Shown here: positions 11,651 through 23,612 of the stretch, piece after piece
How positions within the stretch are numbered: the stretch's first letter is position 1
How the letters are laid out: each line of letters begins with the position of its first letter
DNA from: Hemileia vastatrix
Lineage: Eukaryota; Basidiomycota; Pucciniomycetes; Pucciniales; Zaghouaniaceae
Length of the DNA stretch: 64,000 bases
Direction of reading: 5' to 3'
Assembly: GCA_030280995.1 (NCBI GenBank)
Contig: JASXTE010000014.1
Coordinates: forward strand, 868,001-932,000
Notes under the pieces: model-generated
Database searches by the model: none
What the model was told of the DNA's origin: nothing
What the model saw: only the letters and a program-made list of their open reading frames with translations
Translations under genes and position numbers: made by a program

Positions 11651-13360
11651 CAGAAAGAGGAGCATGCTGATGACACAATAGCACTGGATGAAACTTCAAG
11701 TGATTGTGCCAGCAATATCTCATATGAATCTCACCAGGAAATATTAATGCTGAAAGAGGATATTCATTATTTTAATAATATTGATATTGAGAACAATGAT
11801 TTATCTACAGTAGAGGATGGTGAGATCATAAAAAATCTTGAGGACAGCTCAAATATTATTGCCCTTCTCAAGGCACCGGTTTTGATCAATGGAAACAACA
11901 TTGAGGTTTTCTTAGATTCTGGAGCTGGAAGAAGTATAGTATCTGAAAAAGTACTTGATTCAGTGTACCAAGATTAATAATCAAAACTTATGCCTATCAT
12001 TTCTGAGAATTGGAGAGTTTATGGTTCAGTTTTGTCCCCCATTGGTAAATACAAAGCCACAGTATTTTTCAAATATAATCATGGTTTTGTAAGAGCTATA
12101 TGTGATTTTATTGTCATGAAAAATGATAACTTGAGTAGTTGGTTCATTGTGGGAAATGACATTTTAACCAAATATGGAATAAAATTAGATCCTTCAAACC
12201 AATGCTTCACAATGGGGATGAATAGGAAGAGAAAATTTAAAATTTCCTCCCCCAAGGAATTATTAACATCAGGATTGAACACATGTCATTCTGTAGTTCA
12301 ATATAAAAGAAGATCTACAAAAGAAATTCCTGCCCTTGTGTATGAAATTGACAATGCTTCTTTTGGAGAACAACTTTATGGTGAGGATAAAGAATCCATC
12401 ATTAAATTGATCAAATCTTTTCCTATGGCCTTTTCTCATTGGTCACATGAATTAGGATTGGTAAAAGAAGAAATGAAGCTTTCATTATCCTGACCATTGA
12501 AAAAAATACCACCTTGTTTAAAAAAGAAGCCTTATCCAGCGTCTCCCACAAAGAGAAAAGATATTGAAGACAATATCTCTACCCTTTTAAAAATGAATAT
12601 TATTGAAAAGGTAGTTGAAACACCTAAACATTGTGTAATCTCACCTGCCCTAATTTCTAATGATAAATATAAGGACAGGCTATGTGGTTATTATAGAGCA
12701 TTCATCACTTATACTGTTGATTATATCTATCCTTTACCCAGAATGAGCTCTATACATTCTACCCTACAAGGTGCTAAATATATCAGCTGTTTGGATAGTA
12801 ATAAGGGATATCACCAGGTACCTGTTGAGAAGAGCTCTCAGAATTTTCTGATCATTGCTACTCATATGGGTATTTAGAAGTATATTAGGATGCCATTTGG
12901 CCCTAAAAATTACCCTTCAGTTTTTCAAAAAGTTATGGATGGCACATTCAATCCAGAAATAATTGAAGGATGGCTGATGGTTTATATTGACAATATCATT
13001 ATATTTTCTAAAACATTTGAGATCCACCTTAACCACCTGTATAAACGTTTCCATAAGATGGATATGATAAATATGACACTGGCTTTGAAGAAATGCAAAT
13101 TTGGTTTTCATTCCTCAAAAGGGCTTGTCCATGTTGTCTCAAGGTTACAGATATGTGTTGACCAAAAAAAGGTAGCAGCCATACAACAGGTGAAGGCTCC
13201 TACCACAGTTAGAGAGCTACAGAGTTTTTTAGGAGTATGTGGATATTATAGACAGTATATTAAAAATTACCAAGTCATAGCATTACCCCTTACCCAACTG
13301 ACTAGGAAAGATGTTGTTTTGTCTGGAACAGTGAAAGACAAAGAACTTTTGATACTATGA
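11651..13360 (+). pseudogene. Ty3 copy B ORF2, protease and reverse transcriptase
   Basis: The aspartic protease active site DSGAG is intact (about 11918-11932). RT follows with KKKPYPASP, CGYYRAFITYTVDYIYPLP, LDSNKGYHQV and MPFGPKN. The catalytic YxDD box reads YIDN, so the second Asp is lost, as expected for a dead copy. Stops lie between protease halves (two consecutive near 11975), at 12491-12493 (TGA, also present at the same place in the other family) and near 12876. The frame is lost by one base near 13325, where GATGTTGTTTTGTC lacks a T relative to the expected reading, which ends this block before RNase H. Confidence 0.8.
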
Positions 13361-15422
13361 AACATTTTTTGATATCAGCACCAATTCTTGCTTTACCTGA
13401 TTTTAATCAAGCATTTTTTTTATACACTGATGCCAGTTTTATTGGTCTTGGTGCTGCCCTCCATCAGAAACATGTGATGAATGATAAAGTATCAGAAGTA
13501 TTAATTTGTAATATTTCAAGAACCTTGAGAAATTGTGAATTGAAATATGGTGCCACTCAACTAGAATGTTTAGCAGGTTTGTGGGCTCTGGAGAAGCTAC
13601 ATTATTACCTGGATGACCAGAAATTTGAACTTGTCACTGACTGCAGTGCAGTTAAATTCCTACTAAACTTGAAAACACCTAACAGACATATGTTCAGATG
13701 GCAACTGGCTGTTCAAGAATATAGGGGGAGAATGACAATAATTGTTAGCGCTGGTATTTTTCACTCAAACGTGGAGTGTTATTAAGGTTACCTTTGCCAA
13801 ATAATGACTCAAATCCTGTATATGTTCATGAAGATGAAGTTATTCATATTCATGGGTTATATGTGGTTGATATGGAGGAATAGATATTACAGCTTATTCT
13901 GGATTCATATGATAAGGACACTGACTTAAAAATGTAATGTACCATAATAAATGCTCCAAAATTTGCTTCAATACAGGCATTAATTAAAACCTTTCCACCA
14001 AAGTACCAGAAGGCTTTGGAAAAAGGTAAATTTTCAATTGATGAAGGCTACCTCTATTATAGAAGAAAGTTGAGTAATGATATTTTTATTCCTTCTTCTA
14101 TGAAAGAGATCATCTTGAAAATTTGTCATGATGACATATTGGCTGGACATTTTGATCTTGAAAAAATAATGATCAGAATTAAAAACACTGCTTAGTGGGT
14201 TAATCTGTCTGAAGACACCAAACTATATGTTGAATCCTGTGATTCTTGCCAAAAATAAAAAAGATTGATTGGTAAAAGAGCTGGATTAATGCAACATATT
14301 GAATCTCCTGATGCACCATGGCAGATAATAAACATGGACTTTGTAACAGGACTACCCATTGCTGGGAAAGACAGTTATAACTTCTGTTGGGTTATTGTGG
14401 ATAGATTCACAAAGATGTGTAAATTTATCCCCACCCAAAAGGATGTTTCCACTAGAGAATTAGCCTTCTTATGGTTGTATCATATGTTTAATACTGCAGT
14501 TTTTCCTAAAGTCATAATCTCTGACAGGGACCCTAAATTTACTTCTGAGTTTTGGATGTCTCTGATAGATGTTTGTGGTTGTGATCTAAAACTTTCTACT
14601 GCCTATCACCCCCAAACTGATGGATTATCTGAAAGAATGATTCAGAATTTAGAGGAAATGATAAGAAGGTATTGTTCCTTTGGCCTTGAGTACAAGGACA
14701 ATGACAAATTTACTCATAATTGGGTTACCCTACTTCCTGGGTTGGAATTTGCTTATAATAGCACTGTTCATTCTGTTACTCAGAAAAAACATTTTGAGCT
14801 CTAGCTGGGATATGTTCCAAATACTCCTGCCCAAATTCTCAATAATAAAATACCTAAATTGGATTTACATCCTGGTGTAAAATCTTTTCTTCAAATGCAA
14901 CAACTTTGCAGAAGTCATGCTCAAAAATGTATTGAAAAATCCTTTGAATATGAGAAGAAGAGATGGGACAAATCCCATAAAGAATACACTTTTAAAAAGG
15001 GCAATGAAGTACTGATTTCTACAGTCCATGTCAATTTACAAGGTAACAAAAAATTAAAATACCCATTTGTAGGTCCATTTTTTGTCAGAAGAATGGTTGG
15101 TAATAATGCAGTTGAAGTTATTTTGTATTCTCAATATTACAGAAAACATCCTGTTTTTCTAATCTCTCTTTTGAAACCTTACACATCCAATAGTGATTTA
15201 TTTCCTAAAAGGAGGGGAAGACCAAAAAAGACCCCTAATGAAATCACTGAGACAGCAGAAATTGATAAGATTCTAAATGACAGAATGGTTACTTCTGAAA
15301 AAGGTACAGAATACTTATTGAGATTCAAGAATAAATCTTCTGAATATGATTCTTTGATATCTGGGAAGGAGATATCTAATCTTCCTACTCTGCTAAAGAA
15401 ATATAAAAAGAAAAAATCATAG
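13357..15422 (+). pseudogene. Ty3 copy B RNase H, integrase and chromodomain-like end
   Basis: RNase H shows LYTDASFIGLGAAL and LVTDCSAVKFLL. After more stops comes the integrase zinc-binding H-H-C-C region (DDILAGHF ... ESCDSCQ), then the catalytic core with MDFVTGLP, ISDRDPKF and HPQTDGLSERM. The tail has KRRGRPKKTP, which fits an AT-hook, and a 55-residue block (EIDKILNDRM ... LLKKYKKKK) at the place and length of an integrase chromodomain but with weak conservation of its aromatic cage. The stop is at 15420-15422. Breaks include stops near 13783, 13881, 13936, 14193, 14257 and 14802. Confidence 0.8.
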
Positions 15423-15454
15423 AATTTTTTTATTGTTTTTTTAGAGTGAGGGAG

Positions 15455-16258
15455 TGTCAGCCAGGCTTCTAGACTTACCCAGTAAAAATATTAATTATTT
15501 ACTGGGATTAAGCCATGCTTTATTATTTTAATTTTATTAATTATAATTTATTTACATTAAATTTACCTATAATAGATTAACTAATTACAAAATGGTAAAG
15601 TTAGTGAATAATTAAAATTAATATTAAAATGTCTCTTATATTTTTATTTTCTAACACCATGCTCAATAAAATGTTGAAAGAAATAAAAATTTATATTAAA
15701 ATGAATTTTAAATTAAATTAAAAATTTAATATTCAAATAAATATAAATATATACAAGAAATTCAAATTACTTATTTAGATTTGACCTTTACAGTAAATAT
15801 TAAATAAATTAATTTATTCCTTTCATATTCTGTAAATACACTTTTTGATACCTTCTTTTTGCAACAACTTTATTATTTGAAAACATTCCTTCTGGAATAT
15901 TCTTTTTTTCTCTCTCATACTCCTGTATTTAGAATTTTATTACCGTGCTTTTTCTCTCCTTTGCCTATATAAGGCCTCTCTTTATGGTATTTTTGGGATA
16001 TCTATTACTTACTACATTAACAAACAACCTATTCTATTTAATTCTTTATTATTATCCATTATTGTTTTTAGTAATTACATTTACGTAGTACTATTTCATT
16101 AATTTATAATAATAATTAAAAATCCTTATCTCTTAAAATTGAGTAAAATAAATAAAAGATAGATAAACATACTCTGAAACTTTGAGATCCTAAATTCCCA
16201 TTGTTACTGCCATTGGACCGCCGTAAGAAATTTTCTAGACCTGAAAGCCCCCTTGACA
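15455..16258 (+). repeat. 3' LTR of Ty3 copy B
   Basis: 804 bp, starting TGTCAGCC right after the purine tract AGAGTGAGGGAG (15443-15454), and close to identical to 7592-8395. It ends CCCCCTTGACA at 16258. No target duplication can be read because the left side of the tandem is truncated. Confidence 0.8.
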
Positions 16259-16703
16259 CCATTTTTCCTCTTCTGGCTTTGTTTATTGTTCAGCATCACA
16301 CATCACTATTTCACATTCCCATGGTTCACTTTAAAGTTCCTTCCCTTTTCTCTTCTATTTTTAATTATCCCACTCTCTACTTTTCCTCTTATATATCTCA
16401 TTATTCTACTTCACACCTTCCCTTTTGTATCATCCTTAATCTCACTTCACCCCTTCTTGCTTCCACCATTCACTCTTTCATTTCATATTTTCCTTCTTAT
16501 ATTTTTCACTATTCAATTCTTCCCCAACTCTCATCTATTTTTTAGTATTCCATTTCATAAATTCCCTCTTTTATTTTTTACAATCCCATTCCACCTATTA
16601 TCTCTTCTACCATTCAATTTATTAAAAGATAATTTGGTATCAAAAAAATTTAACTAGCACAAATGGCATTTGTTCTCAAGCTGGATTAAGTTTTTTAATA
16701 ATA
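16259..16703. other. Pyrimidine-rich spacer, no gene seen
   Basis: Strongly C/T-biased on the + strand, with repeated TTCACT/CCTTCT words. The two overlapping ORFs (16201-16657) consist of hydrophobic F/L/S/P runs that come from the base bias. Confidence 0.45.
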
Positions 16704-17290
16704 CACCATGCAATATGGGGGAAGATTTTCTAGCAAGTCTGAAACCTTCAAACTGAACTCATATCTTATTGAGCACACAATGAGGTAGTGATGAAACAAT
16801 AAGGAGTAAAGTGTGAAAATAAATTGAACCTCTGATAAAGCTAGCTTATTTATATATTGAAGTACATTCAAAAAAAATTTGAAACAATGTTGAAGCATAA
16901 AAAACACAATTTTGTAATGGTATGTGGAAATTATCCCTACCCACAGCTAACCCAGTCCCAAAAGCTACAAAAGTTTTAAAAAAAATTTATACTTTTTTGA
17001 ATGTAAAACTCTGCACACCCCAATATAAACTTATTAAAAGTGATCTTAAATGTTCAAATAATTTTAATTAATTGTTAATATATGGTGAAATTATAAGTCA
17101 CCTTACTAAATCGTTTAAGAAAAATATTTTGGGAATTCATATCTTCCATTAAATTTTCCCAGTAAGAATTTCAAACAAAAATTGAATTTTAATTATTCAA
17201 AAAGATTTTATTAACCATTATTAATATTCTAAATATCTGAAAAATGTAAAAGACTCATAAAAATGAAGGGAATAACACTTTGGTGATAAA
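16704..17290 (+). mobile_element. Left end (long arm) of a CACTA-like element
   Basis: Starts CACCATGCAATATGGGG after ATA, followed by the family's subterminal motifs. Its reverse complement matches 1-588 to the very start of the window, so the true arm is at least 587 bp. I could not find a matching right arm to the right of it in this window. Confidence 0.6.
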
Positions 17291-18063
17291 ACTAAGCTCT
17301 AATATAAATATCTATTCCCTTTTCTATTTAATAAATAAAAAAGATATGCAATTAAGATTATATTTTACAATATATTAACACTTTATCTTCAAAATATGAA
17401 AAAAGAAAGACAAAAAATGAAATATATTGGAATGAATAATATAAAAATGTTTTTTTTGATTTCTATTTGTTTTTTTGAGTTAATTACATTCCTGTTTCCA
17501 TGCTATATAACATATTTGTTAATTCTTATTATTATTTTTTATAGAACAGTATTACTTACCTCTCCATTCCTACCTTCTGTCTTACATAAAAAATTATATT
17601 TAATATTTTTCCTATGTTAAATATTTCTTTTCTTTTCTCTAAACACAATTATTTCCATGATTTTAAGCCCTTTCTTATTCTCCAAAGGCTCTCTGAGCCT
17701 TTAAAAGAATCTGTACCCCTTTCCACTTCTTTCTATCTCTATTTATCATTTCCTCAGACCTGTGTGTCTGTTATAACTCATGCAAACCAAGAAAATTCTT
17801 TTGGGAAGGAAATGAAATGGGATTCATCAAGGGGCTCTTTTGGTCTAGAAGATTTTTCCAGAAGTCCAATGGAATTGAAGGTAAAGGTCACTCATGAATT
17901 TTAAAATTGTAGTACATATTAAATTCTTTGTGATTTATTACTCAATAAAAAAGGTAAATATTTTTTATTATTATTATTAGATTGAAATCCTAGGCTAACT
18001 AAATTTGAAATTCTAAGAGTGGTAATAGTATTAATATATTTATTGTGTATATAATAATTGATT
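17291..18063. other. No gene identified
   Basis: AT-rich, with two short ORFs (17396-17620, 17614-17904) that I do not recognise. It may be the interior of the long-arm element that starts at 16704. Confidence 0.3.
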
Positions 18064-18363
18064 TTAAAGTAAAAAAGGAGAAGAATTTGAGCTCTCTTTG
18101 CACATGGAAGAGAGGGTACAAGACTAATAGAGAAGAAATTTGAGTTTTATTTACAGAGTGATGGGTGGGTACAGGAAGTTCAGGAGAAGAAATTTGAGAT
18201 AAAGAAAGAGGAGAAGGCTCTCAAGTACAATTTCCTAATGTATCAGATGAAACGTAAGTATCAACATGAAGATGGCTCAAAAAAGAATTTTTTCTTGATA
18301 GAATGTGTTTTAAGGCTAATAAATCTGTTGAGTGAATTGAATGCTTAATGAAAATTTTCGATG
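18064..18363 (+). pseudogene. Tail of a Myb/SANT-like Harbinger partner protein (copy 1)
   Basis: This stretch parallels the 3' end of the second copy (24926-25317): units containing EEKKFE-like coding, then the final block ending near ECLMK and a stop. Here the 22-residue repeats are reduced to about two and interrupted by stops. It is the only recognisable remnant of the Myb-like gene in the first Harbinger-like composite. Confidence 0.55.
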
Positions 18364-19639
18364 ACTAGTTTTTTATTTATTTCATATTTCTTATGCTCAT
18401 AATTATTTGTACATGAAAGTTAACTAGTATAGCTCTTAGTTTTTCTTGTTGTTTAGACTGAAAATTGATGTGTACATACTTTTTGTACTCTTCATCCTAC
18501 AAATATTTATGAAAAAGTTCAGTGAAAGAGAATCATTTTTTACTCATCCTTGCAGAGATATTTCAGACAATAATATCAAAAGAACATGCTAGTTATATAA
18601 CTTTTTTGGTTTCATGAGCGGCTACGACATTGTGGTATACTTAAGGTTTTTTACAGAATAATCTTGCACTCAAAAGTAGTTGAAAATTTTCTCTCCTTGC
18701 CTGCACTTAATGTCGCAAACTAGCTCGCCAGTGTGAGGCCAATTTTATCTCCCTTTCATGTTCAATCACAACAGGTTGGCATTATTTTAATTATGTACAT
18801 CTATCACATTCATTGCTCCTTTTTCCCATCATAAAATGATTTACAAATTTGCCTTGTTATAGAACTCAAGTCTTTACTTGAAAACCAGCCAAAGAAATTG
18901 AAGGTTTTTCAGAAAGATTTTTGCAAAGATTAAGATAATAAAAAGGCAGAAAAAATGGCATTGAGTTTTTTTGGCTCACTTACTGGTTTGTTCTCCAACA
19001 AATATACTAGAAAGTTCAATTCTGAAACAAAGATTTTTTATTATGTTTTTCTCAGGACTAATTTTAAATTCTGGAATCATTAGAATAGGAAAAGTATTTG
19101 AAATGAAAATGGATGACTTCAAGAATTTATTTGATAGAAATTTTTTTTCCCAATCAGTATGATTCATAATTCCATGCCTCAGCTGAGGAAAAATAAAGGT
19201 AAAATAGTACTTGTTAGCTCAGATTCTGTCTTGGGGAAGATTGGGGGGTGAGCTGACCAGAATTTACACAAAAGCAGTGTAGAACTCTGCTAATTTTTCC
19301 ATTTCTTGTGGCTTCATAGCTGGTTTTAATGTAAGATAGACACTTCAATTGAAAAAAACTTTCATCTAAAGTTAATTATTTACTAATACTTAAATTCCAT
19401 AAGATAATTCAAGAAAAGCAGCTATCAACTCACTTTGTTGAACTTTAGCTGAAAAAGAGGGGAGTATCACAGCTATAGCTCTCTCTTTTGGGGTTTTATT
19501 AACAGAAATTCAGACATTGGTTCACAAAGAATAAAAGCCTTAAACCCAATCTTCACAATTTGATGAATTTTATTTCAACAACTGGTCTAACTTTTGTCTT
19601 TATTGAAAGGTGCTGGGCATGTGATGGCTTCAGCCCACA
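18364..19639. other. No gene identified
   Basis: AT-rich DNA with a 63-codon ORF on each strand over 18971-19167 that does not look protein-like. Probably decayed transposon interior. Confidence 0.3.
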
Positions 19640-19870
19640 AGCACTTTGAGAGAGCCAAGGTGGCTGCAACAAGCAGAAAGTCTGGTTCACTCCCATTAAG
19701 ATTCTTTCTGGCTGTGATAGAAGTAAAAAAAGGTAGATAAAAAAAGTGCTGAACTCACCATTAACTACCAAGGTTTCTGAAACTAGCAGCAACTTTGGTT
19801 CTCTACCATCCAGGTTCTTCCTGGCTGGTAGAGAACAAAAAAAGGTATAAAAAAAGAAAAAAAAGTCACA
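19640..19870. repeat. Two-copy tandem duplication, period about 117 bp
   Basis: The block beginning CCAAGGTGG (near 19652) recurs as CCAAGGTTT (near 19769), with a shared downstream part TTCTTYCTGGCTG...AAAAAAAGGTA. The minus-strand 106-codon ORF over it shows the duplication as two similar segments (LPARKNLDG / LSQPERILMG). I doubt it is a gene. Confidence 0.55.
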
Positions 19871-20099
19871 CATTTAAAGACCAAAGCCAAAAAATAGTGG
19901 AATAAAAATAAGGTGATAAATATGGAGGAAAGAAAGATAATGAGTAAGTTAAATAGCCCCGTTTTTCTGAGGAAGAAGATTAATCTTTTAAACTTAAAGA
20001 TTTCATATATTTCAATTTTCAGAACTTTCAGATTAAATTATATAAGCTCTTTACTTTTTAAATTAATAGAACAACTGCAATTCCTTCAGGTCTGTATGT

Positions 20100-20342
20100 G
20101 GTTTTAAGTGGGGTTTGTTTGTTGTAGCCCCTCCACTAACAAAAATTATTGTTGGAAGATGTCTTCTGGGGTTTTAAGTAGAGTTTATTAGTTTTGGCTC
20201 ACCCCCACTAACAAAAATATTTGTTGGAAGATCTCTGTTGGGGTTTTGGGTGGTTATTATTATTTGTAGCCGCCCAACCAACAAAAATAATTGTTGGAAG
20301 ATGTCTGTTAGGGTTTTAAGTGGGGTATATTAGTTGTATCTT
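20100..20342 (+). repeat. Tandem repeat, about 70-bp unit, three units plus a partial
   Basis: Units begin GTTTTAAGTGGGGTTT, pass through a C-rich stretch with CCACTAACAAAAAT, and end TTGTTGGAAGATGTCTGT. Three full units and a fourth partial one are readable, with point differences. It sits just left of a short ORF and the MITE at 20552. Confidence 0.7.
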
Positions 20343-20551
20343 AAATTAGTTTTTTATTTTTTTAAATTTAAAGAAGATTTAATATGACAGGAAGAGGAAA
20401 TGAAAGTTCAAATAAGAGCTCTTATTTCAGAAGGGAGGGGGAGGCCTGGAGCAGTGAGGCAGTGAGGCAGGAACTGATTTTGAAGAGGCTTGGTGACAAA
20501 CCTATCCATTTCAGGAGGGTTTTACATCTCATTGCCCTATCCCTTAATTAT

Positions 20552-20813
20552 CACTATGCAATATAGGGGGTGGAATTGCTAGAAAGTCCTCAACCTGAAC
20601 TCAGATAGAACTCAGATGAAACTCAGACTGAACTAATACTGGACCCATACTGAACTCTACTTGAACATCCACCTAAAACTTTTTCTGCTGAGTGGTGTTC
20701 ATCCCTGATTTAATGGTTCCTTTATCAATAGCTCAATGTGTGTTCAATCTGTGGTGAGTTTGGGTCCAAGGTTGGGGACTCGCTAGTAAGTCTGCCCCCC
20801 ATATTGTGTGGTG
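20552..20813 (+). mobile_element. CACTA-like MITE (262 bp)
   Basis: Tips are CACTATGCAATATAGGGGG and, inverted, CACCACACAATATGGGGGG. It is flanked by a perfect 3-bp duplication, TAT (20549-20551 and 20814-20816). Inside each tip is a near-palindrome around GCTAG; next come repeated GAACTCAGAY motifs on the left and TTGAACACACATTGAGC (inverted) on the right. It is about as long as the copies at 27824 and 33402. It has no coding capacity. Confidence 0.85.
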
Positions 20814-20885
20814 TATCTGACTCTTACAACACTGAGACTTATTGCATAGCTCATGTCTCAAAAAAGCCTTCAGTAATTTAACCTT

Positions 20886-21700
20886 CTAATCATGAAACTC
20901 ATCTGGTGATTGTAAAGTCCTTTCAACTTGAAGAGTTGAAGATCTTGGGAATTTTGGAAGATTCCAGAAAATATTTAGAATACCCAGGAATGTTAAAGCA
21001 TAAAATAAAGACTGATTCTACTCATATAAAATGTGGTGGTGAAGGTAAAATGCATGCCTCTGGGGGAAGAGCTACTACTTAACATGTATTTGACATCAGT
21101 AAGTAATTTTATTAGTTTTTAAACTTCATTACACTTATTAAATCTCCAGCTCTTTATATAAATTTAAAAAAAGATTATAAACAAGTATGGGAGGCTTTAG
21201 GATTCATTTTTTCTTTTTACACCTTTATATCTAAGATTCTTACTTCAAAGTACTATCATAACTCTCTGAAGCTGGTGACTGAACCAGAACTTTTTTGCTA
21301 TGATGGTATTAATTCCTTTGGAGGTAACTTAGCTCAGAAATTTGGAGGCTTATCCAATGTCCCACAAAAAGATTTGGATGTCAGTGATCTTAGCCTGGAT
21401 GTTTGGTGGCCAAAAATTTCAGATGGAAGTTTGGATGAAGATTCTTGGAAGGAAGGCACACCTAGACAACATGGTTTCCACTTTATCTTTCCAGAGGTGA
21501 AGTATATTGTGGAGTTTGAGGATTGTGATGGCTTATGGTTTTTTATTTGGCCTGATAACAAAATAAATCATCAAACCACTCCTGTAAAATATTTTTTTAA
21601 ATTTACAAGGCTAGGTTCTTAAATTGAAATTAGTGAAAGACTATCAAAATTGATTAAAAAATTAAAAATTCTCATACCAGATGTTTTAATGTCTGATTAT
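20886..21700 (+). pseudogene. Relic resembling a Tet-like 2OG-Fe(II) oxygenase (copy 1)
   Basis: The N-terminal part has KCGGEGKMHASGGRATT. A 51-bp GT-AG intron can be placed at 21099-21149 (GTAAGT ... CTCCAG). Exon 2 continues through DYKQVWEALGF, YDGINSFGGNLA, FSNVPQKD-like reading (here LSNVPQKDLD), HGFHFIFPEVKYIVEF, IWPDNKINHQTT and FTRLGS. This order matches, as I recall it, the double-stranded beta-helix of the Tet/JBP-like oxygenases expanded in rust genomes: HxD Fe site, a hydrophobic FPE strand, a distal His before TT, and an Arg that binds 2-oxoglutarate. The first Fe ligand is Gln here (QKD), and stops occur in exon 1 (TAA near 21079) and after FTRLGS, so the gene is dead. The longest open piece is 115 codons (21275-21622). 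Family assignment is from pattern memory only. Confidence 0.55.
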
Positions 21701-22021
21701 ATAAAAATTAATGAAAAATAAAAATCTGGATACTTACATGATAGCTTTTTTCAAAAAAAAATTGGATAATACTGGTTTTTTAGAAACTGATAGTTATTAT
21801 TATTATAATCAAAAGGCATGTATATCATTAGAAAAATACATTTATTTTATCAGAATGGGAAACTTAAATACATATAGATTGAGGGATACAAGAGGAAAGG
21901 AGTAAAAGAATATGAGGGCTGAGAGAAAAAAATAATGAAAGATATTAAAAAATTTAATGGAGTTGTGCTGAGAAATAATGGAGTGTGATTGGAATAGTGA
22001 TAGAGCGTATCCCAGTGGAAG

Positions 22022-23212
22022 TTAAGTTTTGAGATACAAAGGGGGTGCTGGTTCAGGTTCAGGATATTTATCTTCATAAATATCATACCACTTATCTTTC
22101 AAATCAGCTAGGATATTATGGAGTATTACACAAGTCATTATCCAATGATTTGCAGTTTTGAGGTCCAAATTTTTTGGAATTGGATTCTAAGCTCACAGTG
22201 ACTAGAAAATCTTCCCTTTAAAATTCCAATAGCATGTTTAATTTGTACTCTTGATTAGGCAAGTTGATAATTAAACATTGTTTTTGGATCATTTTCTAAT
22301 TTTGCACCTCGAAAAGCAGGTATAATGTATTTTCCACTTCTGTATGCTGATTCTGAAAGGAGGTACTGATATTTGTAATAATATTTGTCAGGGATTTGAG
22401 AAAACCTCAATCTTTGTAACACAGAACAATCATGACATGAGCCAGGGTAGCCAATATGAAAAGCAATTAACTTTTTATTGACATTGCAAACAAGTTTAAC
22501 AGCAATAGAGTATCTTGAAAGAAGATAAAATTTTAGTTCATGAATGATGAAAATTTTGAGAAAATTTTGAAAAAACCTTTTTTTTGCAAGAAAAATAGTG
22601 GTTGCCTACATGAGCAGGGTTTTGGATCATTGTTTTAGCTGTACCATCAACAAAACCTACACATCCAGGGAAACCTTCAGCTTGCATTACATGAGAGGAT
22701 TCAAGTCGCTGTTGTGGAGTTGGCCAAGCAAGTGTTTGAGACTTTAGAGAAAGGATAGCAATTATGCAGCGCTTGGTGTATAATATGAGGGTACCATATT
22801 CTATTGTAAAGAGATTATCTAAACATCTAATGGAAGCACCATTTAAATTTGAACCTAAGAAACGTAGTGTGACAGCAAGTTGAAAGGCAGGATTACATTG
22901 TTTGTTATGGGAATTATTATGGAAGATAGGATGATAAAAGATGAGCTGAAAAAGTTTTTAAATAGAATCAGGAGAAGCTTGACAAATTTATGTGAACTTT
23001 AAATGAGGAATTTTAAAAATTGAGGCGAGATCATATCTGGAATCATGATAAAGATTTGTTTACCTTGGGATTATGTAACACTTTTTGGAAAGAGAAGACA
23101 TATAAGCTCAAGTGTCTTCCAAGCCAGAGTCAGAATTAAAGTCAGAAGCTAAAGCTAAATTGATAGCATTCATAGCTGAGTGAAGTTGCTTCTTAGTAGT
23201 GAGGTGCCTCAT
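22022..23212 (-). pseudogene. PIF/Harbinger DDE transposase (copy 1)
   Basis: Read on the minus strand from ATG at 23212: a helical N-terminus (MRHLTTKKQLHSAMNAIN), the AEGFPGCVGFVDGT block with the first catalytic Asp, NHYFSCKK followed by an intron-like interval, GYPGSCHDCSV with the second Asp, GILKGRF, and the end block TANHWIMTCVILHN. The residue where the catalytic Glu is expected reads Lys (IKHAIGILKGRF). There are many stops and frameshifts. It ends with TAA at 22022-22024. The intact family enzyme cuts and pastes the element with the help of a Myb/SANT-like partner. Copy 2 at 29272-36445 is closely similar and locates the insertion point of the gypsy element. Confidence 0.8.
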
Positions 23213-23585
23213 TATTGTTGGTAGAAGGTTTAGGTGATGAGTGGGAAGTGGGAATTTTCCACCAGATAAGCAGGGGGTGTTTAGATAGAAAAAAATGTTA
23301 TGTGATTGCCACCAATAAAACAGAATAAAGTGAAGAGAGAAATAAGGATGGAATCCACAATTATATGTCATGTGACTTTCTGAAAAATCAATATGGATGT
23401 GATGAGTTTGTGATCAGTAATTAGGAATGATAATCTGGGTATAAGAGGTGGGATAATGCATTATTGTGCAATCCTTATCCACTAGCCCTGGTGCTAGTGG
23501 ATAAAATTCTTCTTCAACTAATAATTTCTGATCTTGGAAAAAAATCCTGATCCCTAATTGTGGATCCCTTAACATTTATAACCCC
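23213..23585 (-). mobile_element. Right end of Harbinger-like composite 1
   Basis: The 5' flank of the transposase gene runs to a terminus whose reverse complement starts GGGGTTATAAATGTTAAGGGA. A perfect 12-bp hairpin (TTATCCACTAGC / GCTAGTGGATAA, 23475-23504) lies 80 bp from the end. The same end sequence closes composite 2 at 36907. The left end of composite 1 was not found. Confidence 0.55.
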
Positions 23586-23612
23586 TATTAGGGGGTATCA
23601 ATGTTGACTAAT

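Noticed and set aside
16201..16657. Two overlapping hydrophobic ORFs
   Set aside because: They start in the Ty3 LTR and run through C/T-rich spacer; F/L/S/P composition reflects the bias.
1..17290. Single giant element with arms 1-588 and 16704-17290
   Set aside because: The arms point away from each other (right end on the left, left end on the right), so they must belong to two different copies or a rearranged locus.
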